Positions 25,457-32,174 of a DNA stretch of 32,174 nt are shown piece by piece. Origin of the DNA: Ruminococcaceae bacterium UBA6413 (GTDB lineage Bacteria; Bacillota; Clostridia; Oscillospirales; Ruminococcaceae); assembly GCA_002437415.1 (NCBI GenBank), contig DJPL01000077.1, positions 76,709 through 108,882 on the forward strand, read 5' to 3'. Position numbers and translations under genes: made by a program. Under the pieces are notes generated by a model that saw only the letters and a list, made by a program, of their open reading frames with translations, searched no databases and was not told where the DNA came from. The stretch's first letter is position 1, and the number at the start of each line of letters is the position of its first letter.

Positions 25457-26401
25457 TTACAGTTCAATCTTGCCGTAAAGTGTTGCATTTCTCTCTGCTT
25501 CAACAGCTTCCTTTGAAAATTCGCCTGCATCAGCATTTGAAGTTGTATCAACAGTCGACTGTGTGCGCTTGTACTCTCTTTCGAAAGATGTAGAGAAGCC
25601 TGTGCTCTGCTTGTAAGAGCGGTTGCCGCCGTTACCGTTTCTTCTTCCGCCGCCTCTGCGGTCGTTTCTTCTGTTGTTATCTCTGTGGGGCTGAGAAGCC
25701 GAGATAACTACCTTTCTGTAAGGCTCTTCGCCTATAGAGTTGCTGTATACGCCTTCAATTTCAGCTACCTTGCTGTGGATTATGCGGCGCTCATAAGGAT
25801 TCATAGGCTCAAGAGTAATGCGTCTGCCCTGACGGAGCACCTTGTTGGCTGTACGCTCTGCAAGTGACTTAAGAGTTTCCTCTCTCTTATCCCTGTAGCC
25901 GTTGCAGTCAACCGTGATACGGCAGTAAGGCTCATCGTGACGGTTGCTTGCAAGGATAGCAAGATACTGTAAAGAGTCGAGTGTTTCGCCTCTTCTGCCG
26001 ATAACGATACCGAGCTTTTCGCCGACGATGTCAAGAATTGTGATGTCTTCTTTTTCGATAATGTTTACCTTGAAGTTCTCAACGCCTAGTGCTGTCAGTA
26101 CCTTTTCAAGATAAGCGGCAGCCATAGCTACCTTTTCTGTATGATCTGCATCCTTTGCTGCGGGAGCTGTTGCTTCCTGAGCTACAGGCTCTGCTGTAAC
26201 TGCCGCGGGAGCTTCTTCCTGAGCGGGGATCTCATATTCAGCCTCTATCTTGTAATCGCCCTTCTTGCCGAAAAGCTTTTTAACGGGTTCTTCGACAACT
26301 GCTATCTTTATATCGGCTTCGTTTACGCCGAGTTCCTTTATTTCCGAAATTGCAAGCGCCTTGAGTTCGTCAAGCGACTTACCTGTATATATCTTTTTCA
26401 T
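25457..26401 (-). CDS. khpB: RNA-binding protein KhpB (Jag/EloR)
   Basis: A 314-residue cytosolic RNA-binding protein. The Jag N-terminal domain is at 1-57 (SVKK-like region at 38-46: EPVKKLFGK). An Ala/Glu-rich linker follows (58-90), then a KH domain (about 95-170) with GxxG as G135-R-R-G138 and an R3H domain with R205xxxH209 (about 180-237). A basic Arg/Gly/Asn-rich tail (240-265) probably adds nonspecific RNA affinity. Family members, with KhpA, affect cell elongation and division via RNA. It follows yidC by 18 bp. The Arg/Gly-rich tail is longer than in the Bacillus protein. Confidence 0.95.
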   Translation of the reverse strand: MKKIYTGKSLDELKALAISEIKELGVNEADIKIAVVEEPVKKLFGKKGDYKIEAEYEIPAQEEAPAAVTAEPVAQEATAPAAKDADHTEKVAMAAAYLEKVLTALGVENFKVNIIEKEDITILDIVGEKLGIVIGRRGETLDSLQYLAILASNRHDEPYCRITVDCNGYRDKREETLKSLAERTANKVLRQGRRITLEPMNPYERRIIHSKVAEIEGVYSNSIGEEPYRKVVISASQPHRDNNRRNDRRGGGRRNGNGGNRSYKQSTGFSTSFEREYKRTQSTVDTTSNADAGEFSKEAVEAERNATLYGKIEL

Positions 26402-26419
26402 AAGTCTGTCCTTCCGCGA

Positions 26420-27799
26420 TCAATCGTCGTCTTCTTCGTGATATTCTTCGCCGTATTTCTCGGCATCGGCTTTTCTTGCCGCTGCGAGCTTACGTCTGTT
26501 TATTTCCTTCTGTGAAAGAGTTTCTGTCTTTGTGACAGTCTTTTCTTCGCCGCTCTCGGCATCGGTCACCACAGCTGTAGTTGTTACCTGTCTGTCCTTG
26601 AGCTTTCTTTCCTTCATCTTCTGTTCAGCCTCGGCTCTCAGCTTTTCGGGACTGTAGAGCTTCTGGAGAACTATAGTCTGTACTATGCCGAGCGCATAGT
26701 TGATGCCCCAGTAGAAACCTACGCCTGCGGGAACGCTGAAAGAGATCCACAGTGAGAATAAAGGCATGATATAAAGCATGACCTTCATACCCGCACCGCC
26801 TGCGTTAGCCATCTCGGGGTTGTTCTTCTTGCTGTAGTACTGTGAAAGCACAGTCTGAACAAGAGAAAGAATAAATGCGAATATAGGTATGATTATCAGC
26901 GGTTCAAATGCGAGCTTGGGTGTAGAACCGAAGTTCAGACCGCAGAACATCATATTGTGTGAAAGAGTGTCAATTCTTGTCTTCACATCTTCGGAGAGCA
27001 TTGAGCTTTCCGTAAATGTGTCGGGATACTGCTCGTATACCTGAAGAGCGAGAAGCTCTTTCTGCATACCCTTATACTTACCGGCTACAGCCGCAAGTCT
27101 GCTCTTTGTTTCGGCTGTAAGTCTTGACTTATCGCCTGTTATATCGGCATACTGTTCTGTTGTGAACGAGCCGTATGTTTCTCTGTCTGTCTTGCTGATT
27201 TTCTCAGGGTCTTTGTCAGAGTAGTTGTTCTTGTAGTTCTCATCGTCCTTGAATTCGTGTGTAAGCTGTGCACTGTTGTTGGACTCGGAGATAAACATAG
27301 CGTCGGTGTCGCCGTTCTTATACTTTAAGATAAGCTCAGCGTCCTGCTTGTTGTACTCATTAAGGAAGATCTTTGCGTACTCTGTTTGTTCCGCAACCGA
27401 GATAGTGCTTGTGATATCTGTCGAGCTTAAGTGCTCCATATGCGTCATGGGCTTGTAAACAACGTCGATGACACCGAACAGTATTATCATTGTCAGAACG
27501 AGAGGTCCGCAACCACCGGCGGGGTTGTAGCCCTGTGCCTGGAGCTTCTGCATCTCTTCTGCCTGCTTTTCGCGGTTGTTACGGTATTTCTGCTGTATCT
27601 CCTTTACCTTGGGAGCAAACAGCTGAGAAAAAGCCATATTCTTCTGCTGCTTTATCTGAAGCGGCAGCATTGCGAGCTTGACTATAATAGTGAATATCAG
27701 TATTGCCCAACCGAAGTTCTGTAAAAGAAGATAAATAGGCCACATGATGTAGCCGAGAGGCGTACCGATTATGGTGTATAAGAAATCTATGGAAATCAC
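26420..27799 (-). CDS. yidC: Membrane protein insertase YidC/Oxa1/SpoIIIJ
   Basis: A 460-residue insertase. The core is recognisable: a first helix after FLYTIIGTPLGYIMW, the cytoplasmic hairpin KMAMLP-like region (KLAMLPLQIKQQKNMAFSQL, 41-60), NPAGGCGPLVLTMIILFGV, and the last helices near FYWGINYALG. Between the second and third core helices lies an extra ~170-residue hydrophilic segment (about 122-290), much longer than in Bacillus SpoIIIJ (~260 aa total). A charged C-terminal tail (about 400-459) is typical of ribosome-contacting YidC proteins. The start is odd: GTG 27797-27799 touches the GGAGG ribosome site with no spacer, while ATA at 27788-27790 has a 9-nt spacer. yidD lies 21 bp upstream. 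Confidence 0.95.
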   Translation of the reverse strand: MISIDFLYTIIGTPLGYIMWPIYLLLQNFGWAILIFTIIVKLAMLPLQIKQQKNMAFSQLFAPKVKEIQQKYRNNREKQAEEMQKLQAQGYNPAGGCGPLVLTMIILFGVIDVVYKPMTHMEHLSSTDITSTISVAEQTEYAKIFLNEYNKQDAELILKYKNGDTDAMFISESNNSAQLTHEFKDDENYKNNYSDKDPEKISKTDRETYGSFTTEQYADITGDKSRLTAETKSRLAAVAGKYKGMQKELLALQVYEQYPDTFTESSMLSEDVKTRIDTLSHNMMFCGLNFGSTPKLAFEPLIIIPIFAFILSLVQTVLSQYYSKKNNPEMANAGGAGMKVMLYIMPLFSLWISFSVPAGVGFYWGINYALGIVQTIVLQKLYSPEKLRAEAEQKMKERKLKDRQVTTTAVVTDAESGEEKTVTKTETLSQKEINRRKLAAARKADAEKYGEEYHEEDDD

Positions 27800-27820
27800 C
27801 CTCCGTTAGTAGTGCCGATA

Positions 27821-28063
27821 TTACGGCTTAGTCCTTTTGAAAAAATAAAAATGCTCGGGTACATAATCATAGCCGCCCTCGGAAAAAGGGTTGCATCTGA
27901 TAATTCTCCGTATAGCCAAATAGCTGCCCTTTACCGCACCGAAGCGACGGAGTGCGATCATCGCATATTCCGAACAGCTCGGAGTAAAGCGGCAACAACG
28001 AGGCAGCCATTTTGAAAAAGTCATTCTGTATATCTTTACGAAAAATAAAAGCACGTATTTCAT
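27821..28063 (-). CDS. yidD: Membrane protein insertion efficiency factor YidD
   Basis: An 80-residue YidD protein with the family signature CCRFTPSCSEYAMIALRRFGAVKGS and CNPF-x-x-GGYDYVP (shown here in part). It is an amphipathic inner-face helper of YidC. I place the start at the ATG 28061-28063, one base after the rnpA stop, because family members start a few residues before the first amphipathic helix. The longer frame to 28108 would overlap rnpA. No ribosome site precedes it, so translation probably couples to rnpA. Confidence 0.93.
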   Translation of the reverse strand: MKYVLLFFVKIYRMTFSKWLPRCCRFTPSCSEYAMIALRRFGAVKGSYLAIRRIIRCNPFSEGGYDYVPEHFYFFKRTKP

Positions 28064-28064
28064 T

Positions 28065-28454
28065 TTATTTTTGTATTTCTGCAGGAACGCTTTTTTCCTG
28101 CGCGGCATATCTTTTCAGCAGCTGCTTTTCCATCTGCCTGTATACCTGCGTTGATTTCATAGCAGGAGTTTTTGCCCTTGCCACAAATATAAAGTCAAAT
28201 CTTTTTTGCGTCTTTTCACGAAGCAGGGGGTCAATAAGGCGGAACGCTTCTCTGATGACTCTTCTGGCACGACTGCGCTTTACGGCGTTGCCGACCTTCT
28301 TGCCTGTAACGATCCCTATGCGGTTTACCCGCCTTTTGCTTTCCCTTGCGTAGCATACGAATGCATCGGTAACTATGCTGTCACCCTTTCTGAACAGAAA
28401 CTTGAACTCCCTGTCCTTTTTTATGCAGACGTATTTCTTTGCGTACTTGTTCAT
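28065..28454 (-). CDS. rnpA: Ribonuclease P protein component
   Basis: A 129-residue basic protein that assists the RNase P RNA in tRNA 5' processing. The signature GNAVKRSRARRVIREAFR (the RNR motif) lies in the middle, between the usual beta-strands. It starts 8 bp after rpmH and has no good ribosome site (gatcctgtc before the ATG), so it likely depends on coupling to rpmH. The C-terminal ~10 residues (SVPAEIQK) are variable. Confidence 0.96.
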   Translation of the reverse strand: MNKYAKKYVCIKKDREFKFLFRKGDSIVTDAFVCYARESKRRVNRIGIVTGKKVGNAVKRSRARRVIREAFRLIDPLLREKTQKRFDFIFVARAKTPAMKSTQVYRQMEKQLLKRYAAQEKSVPAEIQK

Positions 28455-28462
28455 TGACAGGA

Positions 28463-28597
28463 TCAGTAGCTTAAGTGCTTTCTGCCCTTTGCACGTCTTC
28501 TTGCGAGAACCTTACGTCCGTTTCTTGTAGACATTCTTTTTCTGAATCCGTGTTCTTTCTGTCTCTGAAGCTTCTTAGGCTGGTATGTTCTTTTCAT
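28463..28597 (-). CDS. rpmH: 50S ribosomal protein L34
   Basis: A 44-residue L34, found by reading the minus strand. It begins MKRTYQPKKLQRQKEHGF and continues RKRMSTRNGRKVLARRRAKG, ending HLSY, which is the normal length and sequence. AGGAGG sits just upstream of the ATG at 28595-28597. It is the first gene of the rpmH-rnpA-yidD-yidC-jag operon. Confidence 0.98.
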   Translation of the reverse strand: MKRTYQPKKLQRQKEHGFRKRMSTRNGRKVLARRRAKGRKHLSY

Positions 28598-28662
28598 TTC
28601 TTTCTTCCTCCTGTTAATACTTGACACCGATATGTGCCTGTCTTGCGCCTATGCAATTAAAT

Positions 28663-28691
28663 ATTATACCTTAATTGGCTGCTGATGTCAA
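28663..28691 (-). promoter_or_regulatory. rpmH operon promoter
   Basis: Minus-strand TTGACA (28686-28691), 17 bp, TATAAT (28663-28668): a perfect consensus promoter, as expected for a ribosomal protein gene. Confidence 0.92.
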
Positions 28692-29056
28692 GATGTATTT
28701 TTAAATTTGTCTGTTTTGCTGCGTTCACGCCGTAAAGTATACATTTTAAATATGAACACCGTATAAATCCTGCGGGTTTGACGGTATACCTTATTATAAG
28801 CAAAGCGGACGGAAATATCTGTCTTTGCTCGGGACATCTGCAAATGCCGGTTTTATAATATGCCGTAAACCTGTTGCATTCGGTCGGAAAATGTGATAAA
28901 ATAACGAATATCCTTATATAGGGATAGTAAACAGCGGGCGTGCCGTTATGATAAGCGTTGACGGTAGTTTTGTGACAGAACAAAATGTCGGCTTAAAAAT
29001 CAGCATCGGCATAACCCGATATGCAAAAAAATACATAACAAAATCACTTGCCGCGA

Positions 29057-29085
29057 TTGACATTTTAGCAGATGTATAGTATAAT
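29057..29085 (+). promoter_or_regulatory. Mannanase gene promoter
   Basis: TTGACA (29057-29062), 17 bp, TATAAT (29080-29085). Perfect consensus; the transcript starts about 40 nt before the ATG at 29133. Confidence 0.9.
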
Positions 29086-29132
29086 ATTAGCGTTTTAACA
29101 TGGGCAAGGAATATAACAGAAAGGAAAAGGAA

Positions 29133-30224
29133 ATGAAGAAATTAACAGCTTTATTATTAAGTGCGGTAATGTGCGTATTTATAGCCGGATGCAGCAGTGA
29201 GCCGGTACAGGAAAGCAGTGAGCAGGCCTCATCCGACGCGACAAGCTCAACGGTTGAAGCTCCCGCTCCCGATGGCTTTAAGGTCGACGGCACAAAGCTT
29301 ATTGACGGTTACGGCGAAGAGTTTGTAATGCGCGGCGTAAACCATGCTTACACATGGTATAAGGATGACACGGATAATGCCATAGAGGGCATTAAATATG
29401 TCGGCTCAAATACGGTACGTCTTGTACTCTCCGACGGCGATCAGTGGGATAAGGTAACAAGAGCGGAGCTTAAGAGCCTTATAAGAAAGTGCAAGAAAAG
29501 TCAGCTTATTGCAGTGCTTGAAATACACGACGGCGCAGGCAAGGACGATGTTTCGTTCCTTAACAACGCAGTGGATTACTGGATAGATATGAAGGATCTG
29601 CTGAACGAAAACAAGGCATATGTTCTTGTCAATATCGCAAACGAGTGGTACGGCACATACGACAAGCTTGAAACATGGCGCGATGCCTATATTGATGCTG
29701 TAAAGAAGCTCAGAGATGCGGGAATAGAGAATACGCTTGTAGTCGACAGCGCGGGCTGGGGTCAGTGCGCGGACAGCGTTCTGAAGTACGGCGAGGAGAT
29801 ACTGAAAGCCGATAAGGACGCAAACACAATGTTCGCAGTGCATATGTACGGTACAGCCGGAAAGAACGAGAAGCTTATCAAGAACACTATCGACACGGCT
29901 CAGGAAAAGAACCTCTGCCTGCTCATAGGCGAGTTCGGCTGGAATCATACAGACGGCAAGGTAGACTTTGAAACGATAATGCAGTACTCGACTGAGAAGA
30001 ATGTCGGATATCTTGCATGGTCGTGGAAAGGCAACGGAGATGACGTAAGCTATCTTGATATTTCGCGCGACTGGGCGGGCGTTGACCTGACACCCGACTG
30101 GGGCAAGCCTCTGGTCGAGGGTGAGTACGGTATAAAGAAGACATCAAAGGTATGTTCTGTTTATACGAAGTACGCAAATGATGATACAAACAGCGCAGAC
30201 GAGGCGGTTGACCCTGCCGAGTAA
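29133..30224 (+). CDS. Lipoprotein GH5 endo-beta-mannanase (subfamily 8-like)
   Basis: A 363-residue secreted lipoprotein. The signal peptide ends in a lipobox FIAGC with Cys20, so the enzyme should be tethered outside the membrane. A Ser/Thr/Glu-rich linker (21-45) leads to a GH5 barrel (about 48-345). MRGVNHAYTW, a VLEIHD strand, NIANE171W (acid/base), SAGWGQ, HMYG, LIGE267FG (nucleophile) and LAWSWKGN are together the pattern of GH5_8 beta-1,4-mannanases. It would cleave mannan or glucomannan at the cell surface. Start at ATG 29133 with GAAAGGAAAAGG upstream. Terminator follows. The subfamily call rests on motif recognition. Confidence 0.9.
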   Translation: MKKLTALLLSAVMCVFIAGCSSEPVQESSEQASSDATSSTVEAPAPDGFKVDGTKLIDGYGEEFVMRGVNHAYTWYKDDTDNAIEGIKYVGSNTVRLVLSDGDQWDKVTRAELKSLIRKCKKSQLIAVLEIHDGAGKDDVSFLNNAVDYWIDMKDLLNENKAYVLVNIANEWYGTYDKLETWRDAYIDAVKKLRDAGIENTLVVDSAGWGQCADSVLKYGEEILKADKDANTMFAVHMYGTAGKNEKLIKNTIDTAQEKNLCLLIGEFGWNHTDGKVDFETIMQYSTEKNVGYLAWSWKGNGDDVSYLDISRDWAGVDLTPDWGKPLVEGEYGIKKTSKVCSVYTKYANDDTNSADEAVDPAE

Positions 30225-30244
30225 GCCGATAAAATACGGTATAT

Positions 30245-30284
30245 ACCACCGGTACACAGCAGAGTGTATCGGTGGTTGCTTTTT
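30245..30284 (+). terminator. Mannanase gene terminator
   Basis: ACCACCGGTACAC (30245-30257) pairs with GTGTATCGGTGGT (30264-30276), one mismatch, then TGCTTTTT. Confidence 0.88.
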
Positions 30285-30413
30285 ATGTGTTCTTTGTAGT
30301 ATAATCAGTATGGTTAAAACGGTCTGCCGACAGGGCGTAATTTTCCGCCGGCGGATCGAAAAAATACAATCCAAGCACAATATATCAGGAGAAATTATAT
30401 TAATAGTATTAAG

Positions 30414-31280
30414 GTGGCATTATTACAGCTTATGCCCAAAGAAAATTTACAGGGAAATATCGAAAAGGGAATACGTGCGGTTGAGAAAGCGGCAAAGATG
30501 GGTGCGGATATTGCACTGTTCCCGGAAATGTGGAGTTGCGGATATAGTTTCCCGCAGGACGAAAACGCTCTGCGCGAGCTTGCGGTAAGCAAGGACAGCG
30601 ATTACACGGACGCATTCAGAAAGGCTGCCGCCGACAATGATATAGCGGTGGCGGTGACATATCTTGCGAAAAACGGCGACAAAGCGCCTTTCAATGCGGT
30701 AACGTTGTTTGACAGGCACGGAGCGGAAATGTTCACATATCATAAGGTGCACACCTGCGACTTCGGATATGAAAAGGTGTTGTCGCACGGTGATGAATTT
30801 TTCACGGCAAAGCTTGATACAAGAAGCGGGATAGTGAATGTCGGGGCGATGATATGCTATGACAGAGAATTTCCCGAAAGCGCGAGAATACTTATGCTTA
30901 AAGGCGCAGAGCTCATACTTGTGCCGAATGCCTGCCCGATGGAGCTTAACCGTATATCACAGCTCAGAGCGAGGGCGTATGAGAATATGACAGGTATCGC
31001 AACGGTAAATTACCCTTACGGCACTCCCGACTGCAACGGTCACTCTACCGCTTTTGACGGTATAGCCTACAGGGTCGACGGAAGCGGCGGAAGAGATACT
31101 CTGGTGATAGAGGCGGGCGAGCGTGAGGGCATATACATTGCCGATTTCCCGATCGAGGATATACGGGAGTACCGCCGCCGTGAGGTGCACGGCAACGCAT
31201 TCCGCCGCCCGGAAAATTACGCACTGCTGACTGATATGACGGTGAATGAGCCGTTTATAAGAGAGGCGAAAAATCCGTGA
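30414..31280 (+). CDS. Carbon-nitrogen hydrolase (nitrilase superfamily)
   Basis: A 288-residue amidase-fold enzyme with the E-K-C triad at E38 (FPEMW), K111 (YHKVH) and C148 (ICYDRE), counted from GTG 30414. Such enzymes hydrolyse amides or carbamoyl groups. The substrate is unknown; N-carbamoyl-amine or omega-amide substrates are typical. The start is doubtful: AGGAG (30387-30391) lies 22 bp before the GTG but 7 bp before an in-frame ATT (30399). Starting there gives xNSIKVALLQ, which matches the usual KVAxxQ first strand. The stop overlaps the next gene by 4 bp (GTGA). Confidence 0.9.
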   Translation: MALLQLMPKENLQGNIEKGIRAVEKAAKMGADIALFPEMWSCGYSFPQDENALRELAVSKDSDYTDAFRKAAADNDIAVAVTYLAKNGDKAPFNAVTLFDRHGAEMFTYHKVHTCDFGYEKVLSHGDEFFTAKLDTRSGIVNVGAMICYDREFPESARILMLKGAELILVPNACPMELNRISQLRARAYENMTGIATVNYPYGTPDCNGHSTAFDGIAYRVDGSGGRDTLVIEAGEREGIYIADFPIEDIREYRRREVHGNAFRRPENYALLTDMTVNEPFIREAKNP

Positions 31281-31999
31281 CAGCAGTCGCAAATCGCAGT
31301 GTGACCCATACGGTGACGGTCGGCAACAGGAAAATCGTCTATGAGCTTACCCGCAAGAAGGTCAGGAATATAAACCTCAGGATAAAGCCTGACGGCTCGG
31401 TGCACGTTTCAGCTTCAAATGCCGTTACTGTCGCTGCTATCGAGCGTTTTATAAGGGAAAAATCCGATTTTATTCTTGGTGCAATAGACAAATACAACGA
31501 AAAAAGCAAGGTCGCAAAAATCCGCTTTGAAGATGAAGAAATCCTGTCGATACTCGGCAGTGAGTATATGCTCTTCATTTATAAAGGAGAGTATAATTAT
31601 ATAGAAGAAGGTATCGGCACATTGGCGCTTTATGTTACCGATACAGATGATTACGATCTTAAATACAGGACATACATAACTTGGTTGATGCCACAGTGTA
31701 TGAAGATTATGACAACTCTTTGCAAAAGGGCATACGATGAATATTACCGCTCGCTCGGAATTAAATTTCCCGTAATAAAGGTAAAGGATATGCGTTCAAG
31801 GTGGGGAAGCTGTATACCGTCAAAGGGGATACTTACGTTCAATGTTCATCTGATGGAATATCCGCTTGCCGCCGCAGAGTATGTAGTCGCACACGAATTT
31901 ACGCACTTTTTACAGGCAAATCACAGCGCGCGGTTTTATGCAGAGCTGGCAAAATTTATGCCCGATCACCGCGAAAGGGAAAAACTGCTGAAAGGGTGA
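31277..31999 (+). CDS. YgjP-like metal-dependent hydrolase (M48-related)
   Basis: A 240-residue protein of the YgjP/DUF45 metallopeptidase family. MRSRWGSC (about 173-180) and H206-E-F-T-H210 with the following NHSARFY are the family signature; the two His plus a later residue bind zinc. The N-terminal half holds the beta-rich lead-in (KVRNINLRIKPDGSV). Cellular role is unclear for the family; some members appear near nucleic acid or repair genes. It starts at GTG 31277, overlapping the nitrilase stop, so the two are translationally coupled. Confidence 0.9.
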   Translation: MTAVANRSVTHTVTVGNRKIVYELTRKKVRNINLRIKPDGSVHVSASNAVTVAAIERFIREKSDFILGAIDKYNEKSKVAKIRFEDEEILSILGSEYMLFIYKGEYNYIEEGIGTLALYVTDTDDYDLKYRTYITWLMPQCMKIMTTLCKRAYDEYYRSLGIKFPVIKVKDMRSRWGSCIPSKGILTFNVHLMEYPLAAAEYVVAHEFTHFLQANHSARFYAELAKFMPDHREREKLLKG

Positions 32000-32048
32000 C
32001 TGCATATAGCTGTGCGTGACTTGATAAGGAATATATAAATTAGAGGCT

Positions 32049-32174
32049 GTGACACAATTCCTCAGCTTATCAAATTTCATTAAAATAATATATAGCTAAC
32101 AACGCTGGAAACAGCTTCTATACCGATAAGGTGTTAATAATTTCGTGAGTGTATCGGTGCAACTGCGCTAACAT
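32049..32174 (-). repeat. Dispersed intergenic repeat, right copy (inverted, cut by window end)
   Basis: Reverse complement of the repeat at 264-425. The perfect 23-bp core is at 32133-32155. The element lies 50 bp after the YgjP-like gene and probably continues past the window edge. Confidence 0.75.

Larger units (their letters stand above)
28598..29132. other. 535-bp gene-free region between divergent operons
   Basis: It holds the rpmH promoter and the mannanase promoter. Between them lie small inverted repeats: ACCGT/ACGGT enclosing AATCC/GGGTT (28758-28785), a short tatcc/gggata (28909-28926), and GCATCGG with CCGATATGC (29003-29024). The last is followed on the minus strand by a TGATTTTT tract, like a terminator. 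A weaker plus-strand promoter-like pair, TTGCAT-17-TAAAAT, is at 28874-28902. A small RNA is possible. I find no dnaA and no cluster of DnaA boxes. The 108-codon minus-strand frame here overlaps the rpmH promoter and is not a gene. Confidence 0.5.

Noticed and set aside
28657..28983. 108-codon minus-strand frame upstream of rpmH
   Set aside because: It overlaps the consensus rpmH promoter and several hairpins and has no ribosome site.
28598..29132. Replication origin next to rpmH
   Set aside because: No dnaA gene and no DnaA-box cluster could be found by eye.

Overview
The window looks like a chromosomal segment of an anaerobic gut or rumen Clostridia, most likely an Oscillospiraceae/Ruminococcaceae-type plant-fibre degrader. 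I infer this from a type III glutamine synthetase, a two-subunit transketolase, the PyrK/PyrD-1B dihydroorotate dehydrogenase, a class-2 OMP decarboxylase, the rpmH-rnpA-yidD-yidC-jag block, a surface lipoprotein mannanase of GH5 and a cytoplasmic GH3 enzyme. Species assignment would need a database search. Most promoters I can read are near-consensus sigma-A sites with exactly 17-bp spacers. I found no rRNA, tRNA, CRISPR array or transposase.

Layout. 1-683 is non-coding: the left copy of a dispersed repeat, a 14-bp hairpin, three 21-bp direct repeats and a promoter carrying a cre-like operator. 684-4138 holds a GH3 glycosidase convergent with a Crp/Fnr regulator (7-bp overlap). 4240-4340 is a G/C-rich palindromic repeat. 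4530-6329 is the split transketolase. 6475-6954 is an AT-rich alkyltransferase-like gene without the catalytic Cys. 7037-12293 is a tightly packed run of eight genes: HIT protein, GNAT, ATC-hydrolase-family protein, CobD-like PLP enzyme, Cys-rich U32-like protein, a second ATC-hydrolase-family protein, histidine phosphatase and a small conserved protein. FeoA follows.

12680-21871 is a pyrimidine operon, pyrC-pyrF-carA-carB-(4-TM protein)-pyrK-pyrD. It has a strong promoter, a ~140-nt structured leader that ends in an intrinsic terminator, and a second terminator-like hairpin before pyrK. CarAB makes carbamoyl phosphate, PyrC makes dihydroorotate, PyrDK oxidises it to orotate and PyrF makes UMP. 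pyrB, pyrE and pyrR are not in the window. 21938-28597 is on the minus strand: GT2 glycosyltransferase, glnN with its own promoter and leader hairpin, then rpmH-rnpA-yidD-yidC-jag reading leftward. No dnaA lies beside rpmH. 29133-31999 holds a lipoprotein mannanase, a nitrilase-family amidohydrolase and a YgjP-like metallopeptidase. The right edge carries an inverted copy of the repeat seen at the left edge.

The most interesting candidates are the 7037-12293 cluster with its two ATC-hydrolase paralogs, the pyr leader attenuator with an uncharacterised membrane protein inside the operon, two genes whose best-placed start codons appear to be AUU or AUA, and the inverted dispersed repeats at the window edges.
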